Assembly: GCA_016987375.1 (NCBI GenBank)
Contig: PJRA01000005.1
Coordinates: 3,301,006 to 3,365,005, forward strand
Length of the DNA stretch: 64,000 bases
From: Brachionus koreanus
Taxonomy: Eukaryota; Rotifera; Eurotatoria; Ploima; Brachionidae
Direction: 5' to 3'
The stretch's first letter is position 1, and each line of letters opens with the position of its first letter. The position numbers and the translations under genes were made by a program. A model generated the notes under the pieces. The model ran no database searches. It saw nothing but the letters and a program-made list of their open reading frames with translations, and was not told where the DNA came from. Below are positions 23,330 to 34,254 of this stretch, piece by piece.

Positions 23330-24345
23330 AAAATATTCGTGACTAGTGGTGTACCACAAGGCTAACCCTGTCCTCGGTACATTGCTCTTCTCAATTTTTA
23401 TTAATAATTTGCCCAACAAACTAAAAAACAAATGTCTACTTTATGTATACAACTGCAAGATATTCTGTTTTATCGATCGATACAATCCGCATGCATCATT
23501 TAAGTTACTTCAAGATGATATTGATTCATTGATCAGATTAATGGTCTATGGATCTAAATTTTGTAAAATGCGAAATTATGAGTTTTGATCGAAATCAAGG
23601 GCTCCAAAATGATTATATTATGAATGATTTAGCCAATGGAAAAACTCATCTTGTCTCAAGATCCTGGATTCAGAAAGACTTAGGAATCTGGATTCAAAAC
23701 GATTTTAAATGGCATTCTCAAGTTTGCTCAGCAGCCTCAAAAAACAACAGAATACTCGGTCAAATTCTTCATGGTATTAAATTTCGGACAAAGATGGTCA
23801 TTAAATTACTTTATACAAGTCTTGTTAGGCCTTACTTAGAGTATGCTATTCCTGTATGGTGTCCATATCTAGAGAAAGATAAAAGAATTCTAGAGGCTGT
23901 TCAACGAAGAGCTACTCGTGCAATTTCTGGTTTCAAAGATCTTAACTACAATGATAGACTATATGCTCTAAATCTAACGAATTTAACCGAAAGGCGAATG
24001 AAAGGTGACAAATTTTTAAAGTTAAAAGAAATATTGATCACATCAAATGGCTATCTCCACTCACTTTTTCAAGCAGAAATACAAGAGGCTATCCATACAA
24101 AATTAAAAGACAAATAATCAAAAATTGTGACCAAAGATACCACTTCTTCACAAACCGTGTAGTTAATGGCTGGAATAAGTTGGGAGTGGATGCAGTTGAA
24201 GCTCAATCTAGCGATATCTTTAAAGCAAAAATAGACACAAACTTTCATTATATTTTTTGCACATAATCTGTTGTCAGATTTACGTATTTTATGCGTTGCA
24301 ATAAACCACTATACATTACTACTATACTAATAATGGTTCTTTAAA
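23330..24345 (+). mobile_element. LINE reverse-transcriptase 3' fragment, partly open
   Basis: A damaged GVPQG-like segment near 23345 is followed by LLFSIFINNLPNKL. A second frame (23548-24117, 189 residues) then carries DLGIWIQNDFKWHSQV, SLVRPYLEYAIPVWCPY and VQRRATRAISGFKDLNY, the usual connection region of CR1/Jockey-type elements. After its stop the frame shifts and continues to a tail containing FKAKIDTNF. The 3' terminus holds CATTACTACTATACTA near 24316. It is 5'-truncated and broken by frameshifts. Confidence 0.85.
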
Positions 24346-25432
24346 GTCTTGCAATTTTGTATTTTTTTAAAATTATTTAGTTAATTTTTTGAAACTGAAT
24401 CATTAAATGTTCCATATTTTTTTATAGTTTTTAATTAATTAGTTTTAATAAATTTCATTTTTCAATATATGCACCATCATGCTCTGTATTCTTAAGCCAT
24501 CTATCATTAATAAAATGATTTTCTCTCTTCAACCATTAAATAAAGATCAATTTGAAGTTGGATAATGTTTTGTTAAATCTAAAGCGATTGTCAAAGAAAG
24601 TGAGCCATTAAAAGAAAAAATCAAAAAGACAAGCTGAATGAGGCAAAAATTAGTTAAATCTAATAATATAAAATATTCTTAAAATAAAATTTTTACTTTC
24701 TTTTTAAGATCAAATCAATAAAAAAAAAATTTTTTTTTAAATTTTCTTTTTACACTTTTTTTTGAATAAAAAAAAATATTTTAATTTAATAAAGACCAAA
24801 AAAGTGTAACTATAGAGGGCGCTTCCATAATTGGAAACTTTTAACCATTGTCATTATTTTTCCATTAGATATTTTTAAGCCTTAATCTAATCCTAATCTT
24901 TGGGGCATAAAATCTAAGAATGTTTTGACATTATGATTTGATTGTGATTTTTTGGTTTATGACGCTGAATTTCCCACCAATGGAATAAAGTATTTTTAAG
25001 TAAGAAATTAAAAGGAGACAGCTGCTATTTTGCAATTTTTAAGTAAATCAATTTTTCACTCAAATTATTTATTGATATTTATAAAACCTGAATCAATTAG
25101 AAAATGTACTTATTTTAATCATGTGTTTAGCAATAAATTTACACATATATTAAACTTTAGGAACGGTAAAGCCCTCATTATGCTAATAAATTAAAATTAA
25201 AACAAATGTAAAGTTAACTTTTCATTTGAAAATAATTAAAATAAAAGATAGCATAAATATTTAGATTATACTAGGTATATACTCTCTGGACAAAGGATAT
25301 TAGATTTTTGAGAATCTGTACGAAAAAATAAATTAATCTAAAATTCGCGCACATTCATTTTTACAATTTTTTCAATTTATTTATTAAGAGAACTATTTAA
25401 GATTAGCATTATCGTCGCTAGTAAAAGTTAAA
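24346..25432. other. Intergenic upstream of Acinus copy A
   Basis: AT-rich DNA with no gene seen. The 50 bases before the ATG at 25433 do not resemble the corresponding region of copy C, so the duplication does not extend into the promoter. Confidence 0.4.
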
Positions 25433-27939
25433 ATGTCAGATGCATTGAAAGTGAAAATAAATTCGAAAATGGTTGACATAACCAGCTTGAAAGTAACCGA
25501 GCTAAAATCAGAGCTTAAAAAGAGAGGGCTTTCAACTGCAGGTGTTAAGCAAGAATTGTTTGAAAAATTAAAAAATGTATTTTTCTATTAAATTTATTTA
25601 AAAAATTATTAATTTTCTCTTTCTAGCATTTAATTAAACAAACCGAAGAGTTAAAAACAGAGCAAGAAATTGAAGAAGAACCGGAAATTTCAAGCTATAA
25701 ATCACCTCGAAAGACGAGAAGCTTGAGAAATGGTTCTGAGAATGGAATAAAGGAAATTGAATTAAAATCAGAAGAACCAGTATGTGATGATCCAAAAAAA
25801 GAATCTAACGAATTACAAATCGAAAATAAAAATGAAACAGAATCGAATAAATCAGATAATTCGGCAAAACAATTAGTTGAAGATGAAACTAAAAAAGATC
25901 AGAATACAGTAAATACGCTGGAAATAAGTGAAAAAAGTAAAGATGATGCTGGGATTGTAAAACATGATACAAGTGAAAATACCAGCGATGATAAAAATGA
26001 TATAAATGAAAGTAATATGAACATTGATAATGAGCTAACAAATACAGAAGAAAAAGTTGAAGATGATAATGAAAAAAAAGAGGTAAGTGAAGCAAAAGAA
26101 GAAGAAAACAATAATGATTCAATAACTGGGGAAAATACAGAAATCATAGAGGGAAAGAATGATCTCAAAGAGAACAATGAAGAAGATAAAGAAAAAACAA
26201 TTGACGAAAACAAATGCATTGAGATAAAGGATGATAAAAAAGAAGTAGAAAAAGAAAATGAAAAAAATGGTTCTAATCGTAAACGAAAATGGTTGTCAAA
26301 TGAAGCAAGCTCGTTTCTTTCATCAAAAAAACCTTTAACTATTTCCAGTGATACACTAAAAAACTATTTAGAAACAAATCCAATGGAAATTTTAGAAAAA
26401 TCACCAATTGAAGACTTAAAAAAAAGCATATGTCGTACTGTAATAATGGTAAATAATAAAATATTAAAATTTTGAAAAATTTCTAAATTTAATTTTCTAA
26501 TAAAGGAACCAGAAAATGAACTTGATTTTGAAGAGAACGTACAAGAGTCACCATCTAAAGCAACCGAGTCAAAAAAAGAAGAAATGAAAAATGAAGCTGA
26601 AAAAAGTGATGATGAAAAAAGTGATGATGAAAAAACAACAAATGTTTTACATTTATCCAATTTGACACGGCCATTCACTTTGAATCAACTAAAAGAATTG
26701 TTGGGAAAATATGGCAAAATAAATGAGCAACATTTTTGGATAAATTCTGTGAAATCTCACTGTTTTGTTGAATATGAGACAAAAGAAGATGCCAAAATGG
26801 CTCGTAAAAATTTACACAACATTAAATGGCCATCGTCAAATCCAAAAAATCTTGTCTGTGAATATTCCACATTGGATGAATTAGTGTTTAACATGAATGG
26901 TGCAGTGAATGTGTCACAAAAGCACAAAGAATTGGAAGACAAAGAAAATAAAGATAATAGTAATTCAACTAGTGAGTTGAAAAATAAAGAAAAAGAGTCA
27001 AAGAACAAAAGTGAAAAAATACGAGAATGGGACTTGCCTAAATTGAGACAACGATCTAGATCACGCGATAGAAGACAAATAGAAAAAGTTGAAGAGATTA
27101 AAAAAGAGAAAAAAGAACAACCAGCAAGCAAGACATTTGATGAACTATTTAGAAAAACAACTACAACACCATATCTCTATTGGTTGCCATTGACAGAAGA
27201 ACAATATGCTGAAAGACAGCGTGAAAATGAGAGAAGACAAATTGAGCGAGAGAAACGAGCCGAAGAAAGAAGACAAAGAGAAGAGGCTGAAAAAATTCAA
27301 AGAGAAAAAGAAAGACAAGAACGTTTGGAAAGAGAGGAAGAAGAACGAAAAGCCAAAGAAGAACAAAGAGCCAAGGAAAATGAGAAAATTGCTAAAGAAA
27401 ATGATCAAGTGGAAGATAAAAAAGAGACTTTTGAACAAGTAAATGAAAAAGACAAAGATCGAGAGAGAAAAGAAAGTGTAAACGAGAAAAGCAGAGAAAA
27501 GAGTAGAGATAGAATTAGAGAGAAAAGTATTGAGAATAGAAAAGAAAAGAGTAGAGAGAAAAGTAGAGATAGAGATCGTATTAGAGAAAGAGATCAAAGA
27601 AGAACTGATGTTGGTGCAAGATATAGATATGATCGATATGAACCGTACAGGCGACGAACACCACCTAGATATGACTCTGATAGATACAGAGGTCGTGATT
27701 ATTATGCTGATCGATATCGTGATTATCCACGTGGCGGAGCTCAGAGACGATCAAGATCAAGACGTAGAAATGCTCGATCAAGAACCAGATCATCTTCCAA
27801 ATCGTCCAGATCATCCAGTCGATCATCAAGCTCTAGTTCTAGTTCATCTAGATCAAGTTCATCTTCAAGATCATCCAGATCTTCGTCCTCTTCTAGATCA
27901 AGATCACCAGACAAAAACGGAAAAAGGCAGAAAAAATAA
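25433..27939 (+). CDS. ACIN1: Acinus (ACIN1) copy A, full length
   Basis: Exons 25433-25576, 25627-26448 and 26506-27939 encode 799 residues. Residues 12-47 form a SAP domain (DNA/RNA-binding helices; ELKSELKKRGLST). A long acidic Glu/Asp/Lys-rich region of low complexity follows, then a basic RKRKWLS patch near residue 273. An RRM spans about 368-448 (NVLHLSNLTRPFT). The RNPS1-SAP18-binding motif lies near 531-550 (FDELFRKTTTTPYLYWLPLT), followed by a charged coiled coil and an RS/SR-repeat tail ending SPDKNGKRQKK. This is the Acinus architecture; Acinus with RNPS1 and SAP18 forms the ASAP complex on exon junctions and regulates splicing. The copy differs from B-D at several residues in the last exon (for example QVNEKDKDRERK). 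It lies 400 bp upstream of MIF in the same orientation. Confidence 0.93.
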
Positions 27940-28343
27940 AATAATAAGAAATTTTTGATCTTTTTTTTGTATTATTTTTTGTTATTTTTATTAATTTTTT
28001 TCTGTTTTTTTTTGTATCTTTTGAATTTTTTTTATAAAATAATTTAATTTTTTGTAAAAAATTCTTTTGTTTTTAAATTGTTCACAAAAATATTATATCT
28101 AGATTAAATTAGTTTTAAGACAAAAAAATTGTCAAAGCTAAAAATGAATATCTCTGGCTTAGAGTTTAGCAGTGAAGATTAAGCATGAAGAATTAACTAA
28201 TTTCGATTTTAAACTTTTACAAACTAGAAACACTGTCAGCAGATTTTAAATTGTTTAATTCTTTTTATTTGAAAAAATTTCAAATAACTTTAAAAGAAAA
28301 GAAAAAATTCTTTGAATTTTGAAAACAATTTCATTAAAATAAA

Positions 28344-28766
28344 ATGCCAATTCTCCAAATAAACACCAATATTCCAAAAGAAAAGGTAACTGAAGAATAC
28401 AATCTTAATTTGTGCGAAACATTAGCAAAAACTTTAAATAAACCGGTTGGATATTGTGCTGTCCACATATTAGCTGGTAACTTTTGTTTAATTTTTTGGA
28501 AAAAAAATTATATTATTTTATTCTTAATAAAAGATCAAATAATGTCATTTGGCGGAACATTTGAACCTTGTGCACATGTTTCATTGATATCAATTGGTCG
28601 TCTTGGTGTTGAAGAAAACAAAAAGCACAGCAAAGTAATTATGGATGAATTAGAAAAGCTTGGTATTCCATCAAACAGAGTGTACATATTTTTTCAAGAT
28701 GCCCATCCATTTGAATTAGGCTACAACAAAACAACATTTGCAGAAATTTTGGCTGAAAACAATTGA
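28344..28766 (+). CDS. MIF: Macrophage migration inhibitory factor (MIF) family protein
   Basis: Two exons, 28344-28476 and 28534-28766, give 121 residues (human 115). The 57-bp intron has no stop and is a multiple of three, so an unspliced reading also stays open; splicing restores the family sequence across A-DQIMSFGG. Pro2, the tautomerase catalytic base, follows the initiator Met, and a Lys in NKPVGY corresponds to Lys33. Strand and helix order (INTNI, CAVHIL, FGG, LISIGRLG, NRVYIFF) matches MIF trimers. The human CxxC (CALC) is CAHV here, so the oxidoreductase motif is missing. MIF proteins are keto-enol tautomerases and, in vertebrates, cytokines; the role here is unknown. Its first 22 codons resemble the start of the chimeric Acinus copy B. 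Confidence 0.93.
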   Translation: MPILQINTNIPKEKVTEEYNLNLCETLAKTLNKPVGYCAVHILAGNFCLIFWKKNYIILFLIKDQIMSFGGTFEPCAHVSLISIGRLGVEENKKHSKVIMDELEKLGIPSNRVYIFFQDAHPFELGYNKTTFAEILAENN

Positions 28767-30192
28767 AAAATTATATTTAATTGACAGATTTTTTTTATAT
28801 ATTTTATAAATTTTATTTTTGTAGACAATTTTTATCAAAAAGAATATTTGATTAAATCTTTTTTTTTTTTGTAAACTAATTTACTTATCTGATGAAAGAA
28901 TTGTTCTGTCATAAATTTTAATTCAAGTATTAAAAAATGATCTTTAACATAACACATCATCTGAATTCAAACATCAATTCAACTATCTTTTTCTAATTAT
29001 ATTCTCAACCAAATTCAAAATTTGTTTATCATAAATAGATATATTAATATTATTACCAGATTTTTTTAAATTTAAATCAAAAGAATTCTTTGGAGATTAT
29101 TTATTTTTTAAAAATCAAGCTTTTTTAAAACTATTTTGAAATTAAAATTAATTTAAAAAATATTAAAATATCATTAGGTTCTACTTTTTTCATTGGTATT
29201 AGATGTTGACTGATGTGCTGTGGATTAATCAATTCTAGTTTTTAACAGTAGTTGTCATCAACCTGTGATGAACAAAACCAGGAATAAAACAACTGGAGTA
29301 TTAAATTTATTTGTATCAAAAGCTATGTGGCCAGACTTATTTCTCATCCAGTCGAGCTCAGCATCCTTGGTCACAAGGCTAATGTCAAAAGAGCTAATGT
29401 TATAGTTCAACTTCAACGCAAATTTCTCTTATTTCTTCTGCCAAGTTTATTTATTGCCATTGAAGTTGAACTATAGGCAAATTAAAATCACAATTTAAAG
29501 TTTAATATTTAGGATTTTACTAAAATATAATCAGTAATTTACTATAAAATTTAAATCCTTTAGTATACAGTTATTAACTTACTTTTCCAGTAAATTAAAA
29601 AAAAAATCCAAATTCAAAAATTATTGGTCTGAACATCATCCATCTCACATATTTGGTTAAAACTGTTGCAATACAAGCCTAAAGAGGAATAAAGGATTTA
29701 CATTGAAAATTTGCCCCTGTTTAATTTTAAATAGCTCACTCAAATTTTTTAGAATTCTTTTTACGGGCGTTAATATATTCTTTTTACTAAGAAGTAAAAA
29801 AATAATAAAATATTACCGAACCGAGTCATAGCGAAAGATGTTTGTTAAAAAGAGTTAAGGCTAAGTGAGGTTCCCATTATAAAAGATGGGAAAAAAACAG
29901 AGAAAATTAAACTTTGATATAATAAACTAATAAAAAAAAGAAAATAAATTTATTTTAAGAAATTTGAAATTTTTTGCTGCTTGAAACGAACATTTAATTT
30001 CTTAATAAATGAAAAATTTAATTTTTTTTGAGACTCCCAAAAAATATGTAATTTAGGGTTTAACAAGAATCAAATCAAGAGAATTATAAATTCAGATGGC
30101 ACTTAGATAGCAGTTAAGAATTTCTGGAAAATAGGATTGAGCAAATTATTTTATTTTAAAAAAGTCAAAAAATAAATTCAATTAAAATATAA
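28767..30192. other. Intergenic between MIF and ACSF3
   Basis: AT-rich with no gene seen. It contains the hairpin at 29401-29475 listed separately; the more complex stretch 29190-29480 may be repeat-derived. Confidence 0.4.
29401..29475. repeat. Perfect 16-bp inverted repeat (hairpin)
   Basis: TATAGTTCAACTTCAA at 29401-29416 is exactly repeated as its reverse complement at 29460-29475, with a 43-base loop. It lies in intergenic DNA and could be the ends of a very small foldback element or a structured transcript. Confidence 0.65.
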
Positions 30193-31899
30193 TTAACTAT
30201 ATTCTTTTTCATAAATTTTAATCAATTCCTTCTTATTTACTTTTCCAAGCTGATTACGCGGCATATTTTCAATTACTTTTACCATTTTTGGCACACTTTG
30301 CTTAGGCAATCTTTGTTTGCACCATTTTTTGAACTCATCTGAACAGAACTGATCTTGAAACGCTTGCTTAAGGACAACCAATGCGAATACTTTCTGACCC
30401 CAAACAGGATCTTGCAGTCCAATAACCGTCACATCATCAATCATGTCATGTCCTAGCAATTCTTTTTCAATGTCTAAAGCACTTATTTTATAGCCTCCAC
30501 TCTTGATCACATCCACTGAAGTACGTCCAATTAGCTTATATATGCGCTTATCTTTCAAGAACTCAGCCGTATCACCAGTTTTAAACCATCCATCATCACT
30601 AAATGTCTCCTTGGTCTGTTCGGGTTTATTCAAATATTCCCTAAAAACCATATCGCCTTTTACTTGCAGTTCACCTAACAAATTTTTGCTATTATCCAAA
30701 ATTTTGTCATAGTCCGGACCTGATTCGACCACGACATGTTTTGAATCAATCGTGTCGTTCGGCTCAACAATACGCACTTGAGTATTGCCATAGGGTCGGC
30801 CCACTGCTCCGGCCACTCGTTTATAGTCTTCAGTCTCAATAAACGGATTTGAAAGACCAAGACCTATTTCAGTCATTCCATATCTCTCCAAAATTTTATA
30901 GCCTGTTATTTCATTCCATTCTCTATAAGTTTTAACATTCAATGGAGCTGAACCAGAGACTACCAAGCGTATTTTCGATCTAAAAATATCTTTTATGTAA
31001 TCTTTAGGATATTTTTTTCTGATAACTTCATTGTTTAAATAGTAGTTGACAAGCTGGACATAGATGGTGGGCACTGCCATAAAAGAATTTATGCTGCTGT
31101 TCGGATTGAGCAGCTTTTCCCATACAGTCAAAGGGTCAAATTTCGGTAGCATGTCCACATGACAACCGGCATACAGATAAGTCAATAGACAATAAATGAG
31201 ACCGTGTACGTGGTTCAATGGTAAAACATGCAAAAGAGAATCAGTCGAAGAAATTTTCCATGCATCAATCAAAGTTTTTATGGTTCTAAGAATATTGAAG
31301 CAGGTCAAAACGACACCTTTGGGGGGACCACTAGTTCCGCTTGTATACAAAATAATTCCTTCTTTTTGTTTCATCTCTTCCAGATCAAGCAAATTTTGAA
31401 TTTTTTCGTAGGTATTGTGCTCAATTGATTGGAAAATCTGTCGATAAAAGGAAGATTCGGGTAGCTTTAAATTAATTATTTTATTTTTGTCTAGTAGATT
31501 ATTTAGTTCAGATGAATTTTGCTCCTTATCACTAGTGCCATTTATGACTAGCTTGCATTTGGAATCCTGTATAAAATATTCGATCAAGTTAGTTGGATAG
31601 TTTTTATTAATTCCAAGCGGAACACCATTTGCCATCCAGACAGCCAGACAACTTATCAAATAAGTGTAATTATTTGAGCATAAAACAGCTATTTTCTCAC
31701 CGTTCAAATCTGTTTTTTCATATTGATCAAGCAAATTTTTGCTCAATGCATTGCTCAAATTGTATACTTGATTAAAACTGAATTTTTCATATTTATCGGT
31801 TAAAAATGTTTTATTAGATAGATTGAAAATGGAAGGACTAGATGAAAAAGATCGCACTGATCTACTTAATGGAACAAAATACTTTTTAATGGAAAACAT
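30193..31899 (-). CDS. ACSF3: ACSF3, mitochondrial malonyl-CoA synthetase
   Basis: Single exon of 568 residues (human about 576). The first 25 residues are rich in Arg, Ser and hydrophobics without acids, as expected for a mitochondrial targeting sequence. AMP-binding motifs follow in order: P-loop YTSGTSGPPKGV near residue 190, LPLNHVHGLIY near 230, VSGSAPLN near 315, and LERYGMTEIGLGLSNP near 337. Next come the GWFKTGDTAEF motif near 440, the hinge GRTSVDVIKSGGYKISA near 463, and the C-terminal catalytic Lys context GKVNKKEL near 555. The HVHG and ERYGMTEIG-x-x-LSNP forms are those of ACSF3 rather than of other acyl-CoA synthetases. ACSF3 activates malonate to malonyl-CoA for mitochondrial fatty acid synthesis and malonylation. 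No introns or defects are seen. Confidence 0.93.
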   Translation of the reverse strand: MFSIKKYFVPLSRSVRSFSSSPSIFNLSNKTFLTDKYEKFSFNQVYNLSNALSKNLLDQYEKTDLNGEKIAVLCSNNYTYLISCLAVWMANGVPLGINKNYPTNLIEYFIQDSKCKLVINGTSDKEQNSSELNNLLDKNKIINLKLPESSFYRQIFQSIEHNTYEKIQNLLDLEEMKQKEGIILYTSGTSGPPKGVVLTCFNILRTIKTLIDAWKISSTDSLLHVLPLNHVHGLIYCLLTYLYAGCHVDMLPKFDPLTVWEKLLNPNSSINSFMAVPTIYVQLVNYYLNNEVIRKKYPKDYIKDIFRSKIRLVVSGSAPLNVKTYREWNEITGYKILERYGMTEIGLGLSNPFIETEDYKRVAGAVGRPYGNTQVRIVEPNDTIDSKHVVVESGPDYDKILDNSKNLLGELQVKGDMVFREYLNKPEQTKETFSDDGWFKTGDTAEFLKDKRIYKLIGRTSVDVIKSGGYKISALDIEKELLGHDMIDDVTVIGLQDPVWGQKVFALVVLKQAFQDQFCSDEFKKWCKQRLPKQSVPKMVKVIENMPRNQLGKVNKKELIKIYEKEYS

Positions 31900-32799
31900 T
31901 TTTTTTTTAATTTGATTAAAATTTTAAAATATTTATACAAAATTTTTTATGTAAATGTTGATAAAAAAAAATTTCAAATTTATTCTGAATTTTATTATGA
32001 ACCAAACAATAAATAAATTAAAATTTGACTATCGGTGTAAGCACAATTTTGGGCATGCTTTTCAACAAGAAAACCTTGTACCAAAGATCTAATTCGAAAT
32101 TTTTAAAGGCCGCCAGAGATAAAATTTTCTCTAAATTTTAACTTTCTCTTATACTCAATTATTTAGTCTATCGAATTTTTGAAAATTTTTAAAATTTATT
32201 TTTTTACAAAGACGGTAGCAAACATTTGTATTATTAATAAGATTTCTTTTTTAACAAGCAGGAATAAGAAATGAATAGCCTTTGGCAAAAAAATTTGAAG
32301 AAATGATAATGAGAATTTACTACCAATTTTCGTCTATATAAAAATATTTTTTATCTAACTAAGAGGAGAAATCTTTCTTAGTCTTTATTTTAAAAAAATA
32401 TTTAATTTATATTTTATAGCCAAAAATTTCAAAATAAAATTAAACTCCATTAAATGAAGATAATTAATTGAAATTGGATTAAATAATCCCTAAAATATTT
32501 GTCTAAAAAAATAAATCTTAACCAATATTCATATTAATATTAATTACTGGTTTTATGGTCAATGAGGTTTTGATTTAAAAAAATAAAGAAATGATTATGA
32601 TTTGAAAAAAAAAAACTCAAATCATAAATGCCATTAAAAAATAATATAAACTAGATTTTTTTATTTTAAACATAAATTTATTAAACATTAAAATTTTATA
32701 ATTTTTATTAATTTTTACAGTAATGTTTTTAAAATATATATAATTGAAACAGATAAAGATATTTAAAAAAAAATTTTATTATTAGACATTAAATTTTTT
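31900..32799. other. Intergenic between chimera B and ACSF3
   Basis: AT-rich with no gene seen. The part just left of ACSF3 would hold its promoter, and 32640-32799 the 3' end of copy B. Confidence 0.4.
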
Positions 32800-34254
32800 T
32801 TAATTTTTCTTTTGCCTTTTTCCGTTTTTGTCTGGTGATCTTGATCTAGAAGAGGACGAAGATCTGGATGATCTTGAAGATGAACTTGATCTAGATGAAC
32901 TAGAACTAGAGCTTGATGATCGACTGGATGATCTGGACGATTTGGATGATGATCTGGTTCTTGATCGAGCGTTTCTACGTCTTGATCTTGATCGTCTCTG
33001 AGCTCCACCACGTGGATAATCACGATATCGATCAGCATAATAATCACGACCTCTGTATCTATCAGAGTCGTATCTAGGTGGTGTTCGTCGCCTGTACGGT
33101 TCATATCGATCATATCTATACCTTGCACCAACTTCAGTTCTTCTTTGATCTCTTTCTCTAATACGATCTCTATCTCTACTTTTCTCTCTACTCTTTTCTT
33201 TTCTATTCTCAATACTTTTCTCTCTAATTCTATCTCTACTCTTTTCTCTGATTTTCTCGTTTACACTTTCTTTTCTCTCTGGATCTCTGTCTTTTTCATT
33301 CACACGTTCAAAAGTCTCTTTTTTATCTTCCACTTGATCATTTTCTTTAGCAATTTTCTCATTTTCCTTGGCTCTTTCTTCTTCTTTGGCTTTTCGTTCT
33401 TCTTCCTCTCTTTCCAAACATTCTTGTCTTTCTTTTTCTCTTTGAATTTTTTCAGCCTCTTCTCTTTGTCTTCTTTCCTCGGCTCGTTTCTCTCGCTCAA
33501 TTTGTCTTCTCTCATTTTCACGCTGTCTTTCAGCATATTGTTCTTCTGTCAATGGCAACCAATAGAGATATGGTGTTGTAGTTGTTTTTCTAAATAGTTC
33601 ATCAAATGTCTTGCTTGCTGGTTGTTCTTTTTTCTCTTTTTTAATCTCTTCAACTTTTTCTATTTGTCTTCTATCGCGTGATCTAGATCGTTGTCTCAAT
33701 TTAGGCAAGTCCCATTCTCGTATTTTTTCACTTTTGTTCTTTGACTCTTTTTCTTTATTTTTCAACTCACTAGTTGAATTACTATTATCTTTATTTTCTT
33801 TGTCTTCCAATTCTTTGTGCTTTTGTGACACATTCACTGCACCATTCATGTTAAACACTAATTCATCCAATGTGGAATATTCACAGACAAGATTTTTTGG
33901 ATTCGACGATGGCCATTTAATGTTGTGTAAATTTTTACGAGCCATTTTGGCATCTTCTTTTGTCTCATATTCAACAAAACAGTGAGATTTCACAGAATTT
34001 ATCCAAAAATGTTGCTCATTTATTTTGCCATATTTTCCCAACAATTCTTTTAGTTGATTCAAAGTGAATGGCCGTGTCAAATTGGATAAATGTAAAACAT
34101 TTGTTGTTTTTTCATCATCACTTTTTTCAGCTTCATTTTTCATTTCTTCTTTTTTTGACTCGGTTGCTTTAGATGGTGACTCTTGTACGCTAGCATTTAA
34201 TTCTTCTTTCACTTTATCTATTTGTATATTAGTATTTATTTCGAGGATTGGCAT
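32800..34254 (-). CDS. Chimeric gene: MIF-like N-terminus fused to the Acinus last exon (copy B)
   Basis: A single uninterrupted frame of 484 residues. The first 22 residues start MPILEINTNI and match the N-terminus of MIF at 28344 in about 14 of 22 positions, including Met1-Pro2. From about 34189 downstream the sequence becomes the Acinus terminal exon (VQESPSKATES onward). It contains the RRM, the RNPS1-SAP18-binding motif, the coiled coil and the RS tail, ending RQKKN. The SAP domain and the acidic exon 2 are absent. The junction lies inside a coding stretch, not at a splice site, so the fusion is at DNA level and in frame. The MIF part is too short to form a tautomerase fold; it may mainly have supplied a promoter and start codon. 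Product: probably an ASAP-complex protein without SAP-mediated nucleic-acid binding. Expression is unknown. Confidence 0.88.
   Translation of the reverse strand: MPILEINTNIQIDKVKEELNASVQESPSKATESKKEEMKNEAEKSDDEKTTNVLHLSNLTRPFTLNQLKELLGKYGKINEQHFWINSVKSHCFVEYETKEDAKMARKNLHNIKWPSSNPKNLVCEYSTLDELVFNMNGAVNVSQKHKELEDKENKDNSNSTSELKNKEKESKNKSEKIREWDLPKLRQRSRSRDRRQIEKVEEIKKEKKEQPASKTFDELFRKTTTTPYLYWLPLTEEQYAERQRENERRQIEREKRAEERRQREEAEKIQREKERQECLEREEEERKAKEEERAKENEKIAKENDQVEDKKETFERVNEKDRDPERKESVNEKIREKSRDRIREKSIENRKEKSREKSRDRDRIRERDQRRTEVGARYRYDRYEPYRRRTPPRYDSDRYRGRDYYADRYRDYPRGGAQRRSRSRRRNARSRTRSSSKSSRSSSRSSSSSSSSSRSSSSSRSSRSSSSSRSRSPDKNGKRQKKN

Noticed and set aside
27145..27597. Ser/Phe-rich minus-strand frame opposite Acinus copy A, also repeated opposite B, C and D
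   Set aside because: Antisense of the Glu/Arg/Lys-rich coiled coil and RS tail; codon bias of the real gene keeps it open.
27530..27958. Overlapping plus-strand frame rich in Asp/His/Gln (DHQ repeats) within the RS tail of copy A, repeated in B-D
   Set aside because: A +1 shadow of the SR-repeat codons; conserved only because the copies are nearly identical.
32800..34254. Copy B as a processed (retroposed) pseudogene
   Set aside because: It has no poly-A tail or joined exons 1-2; the last exon is naturally intron-less, so lack of introns is not evidence. The frame is intact.
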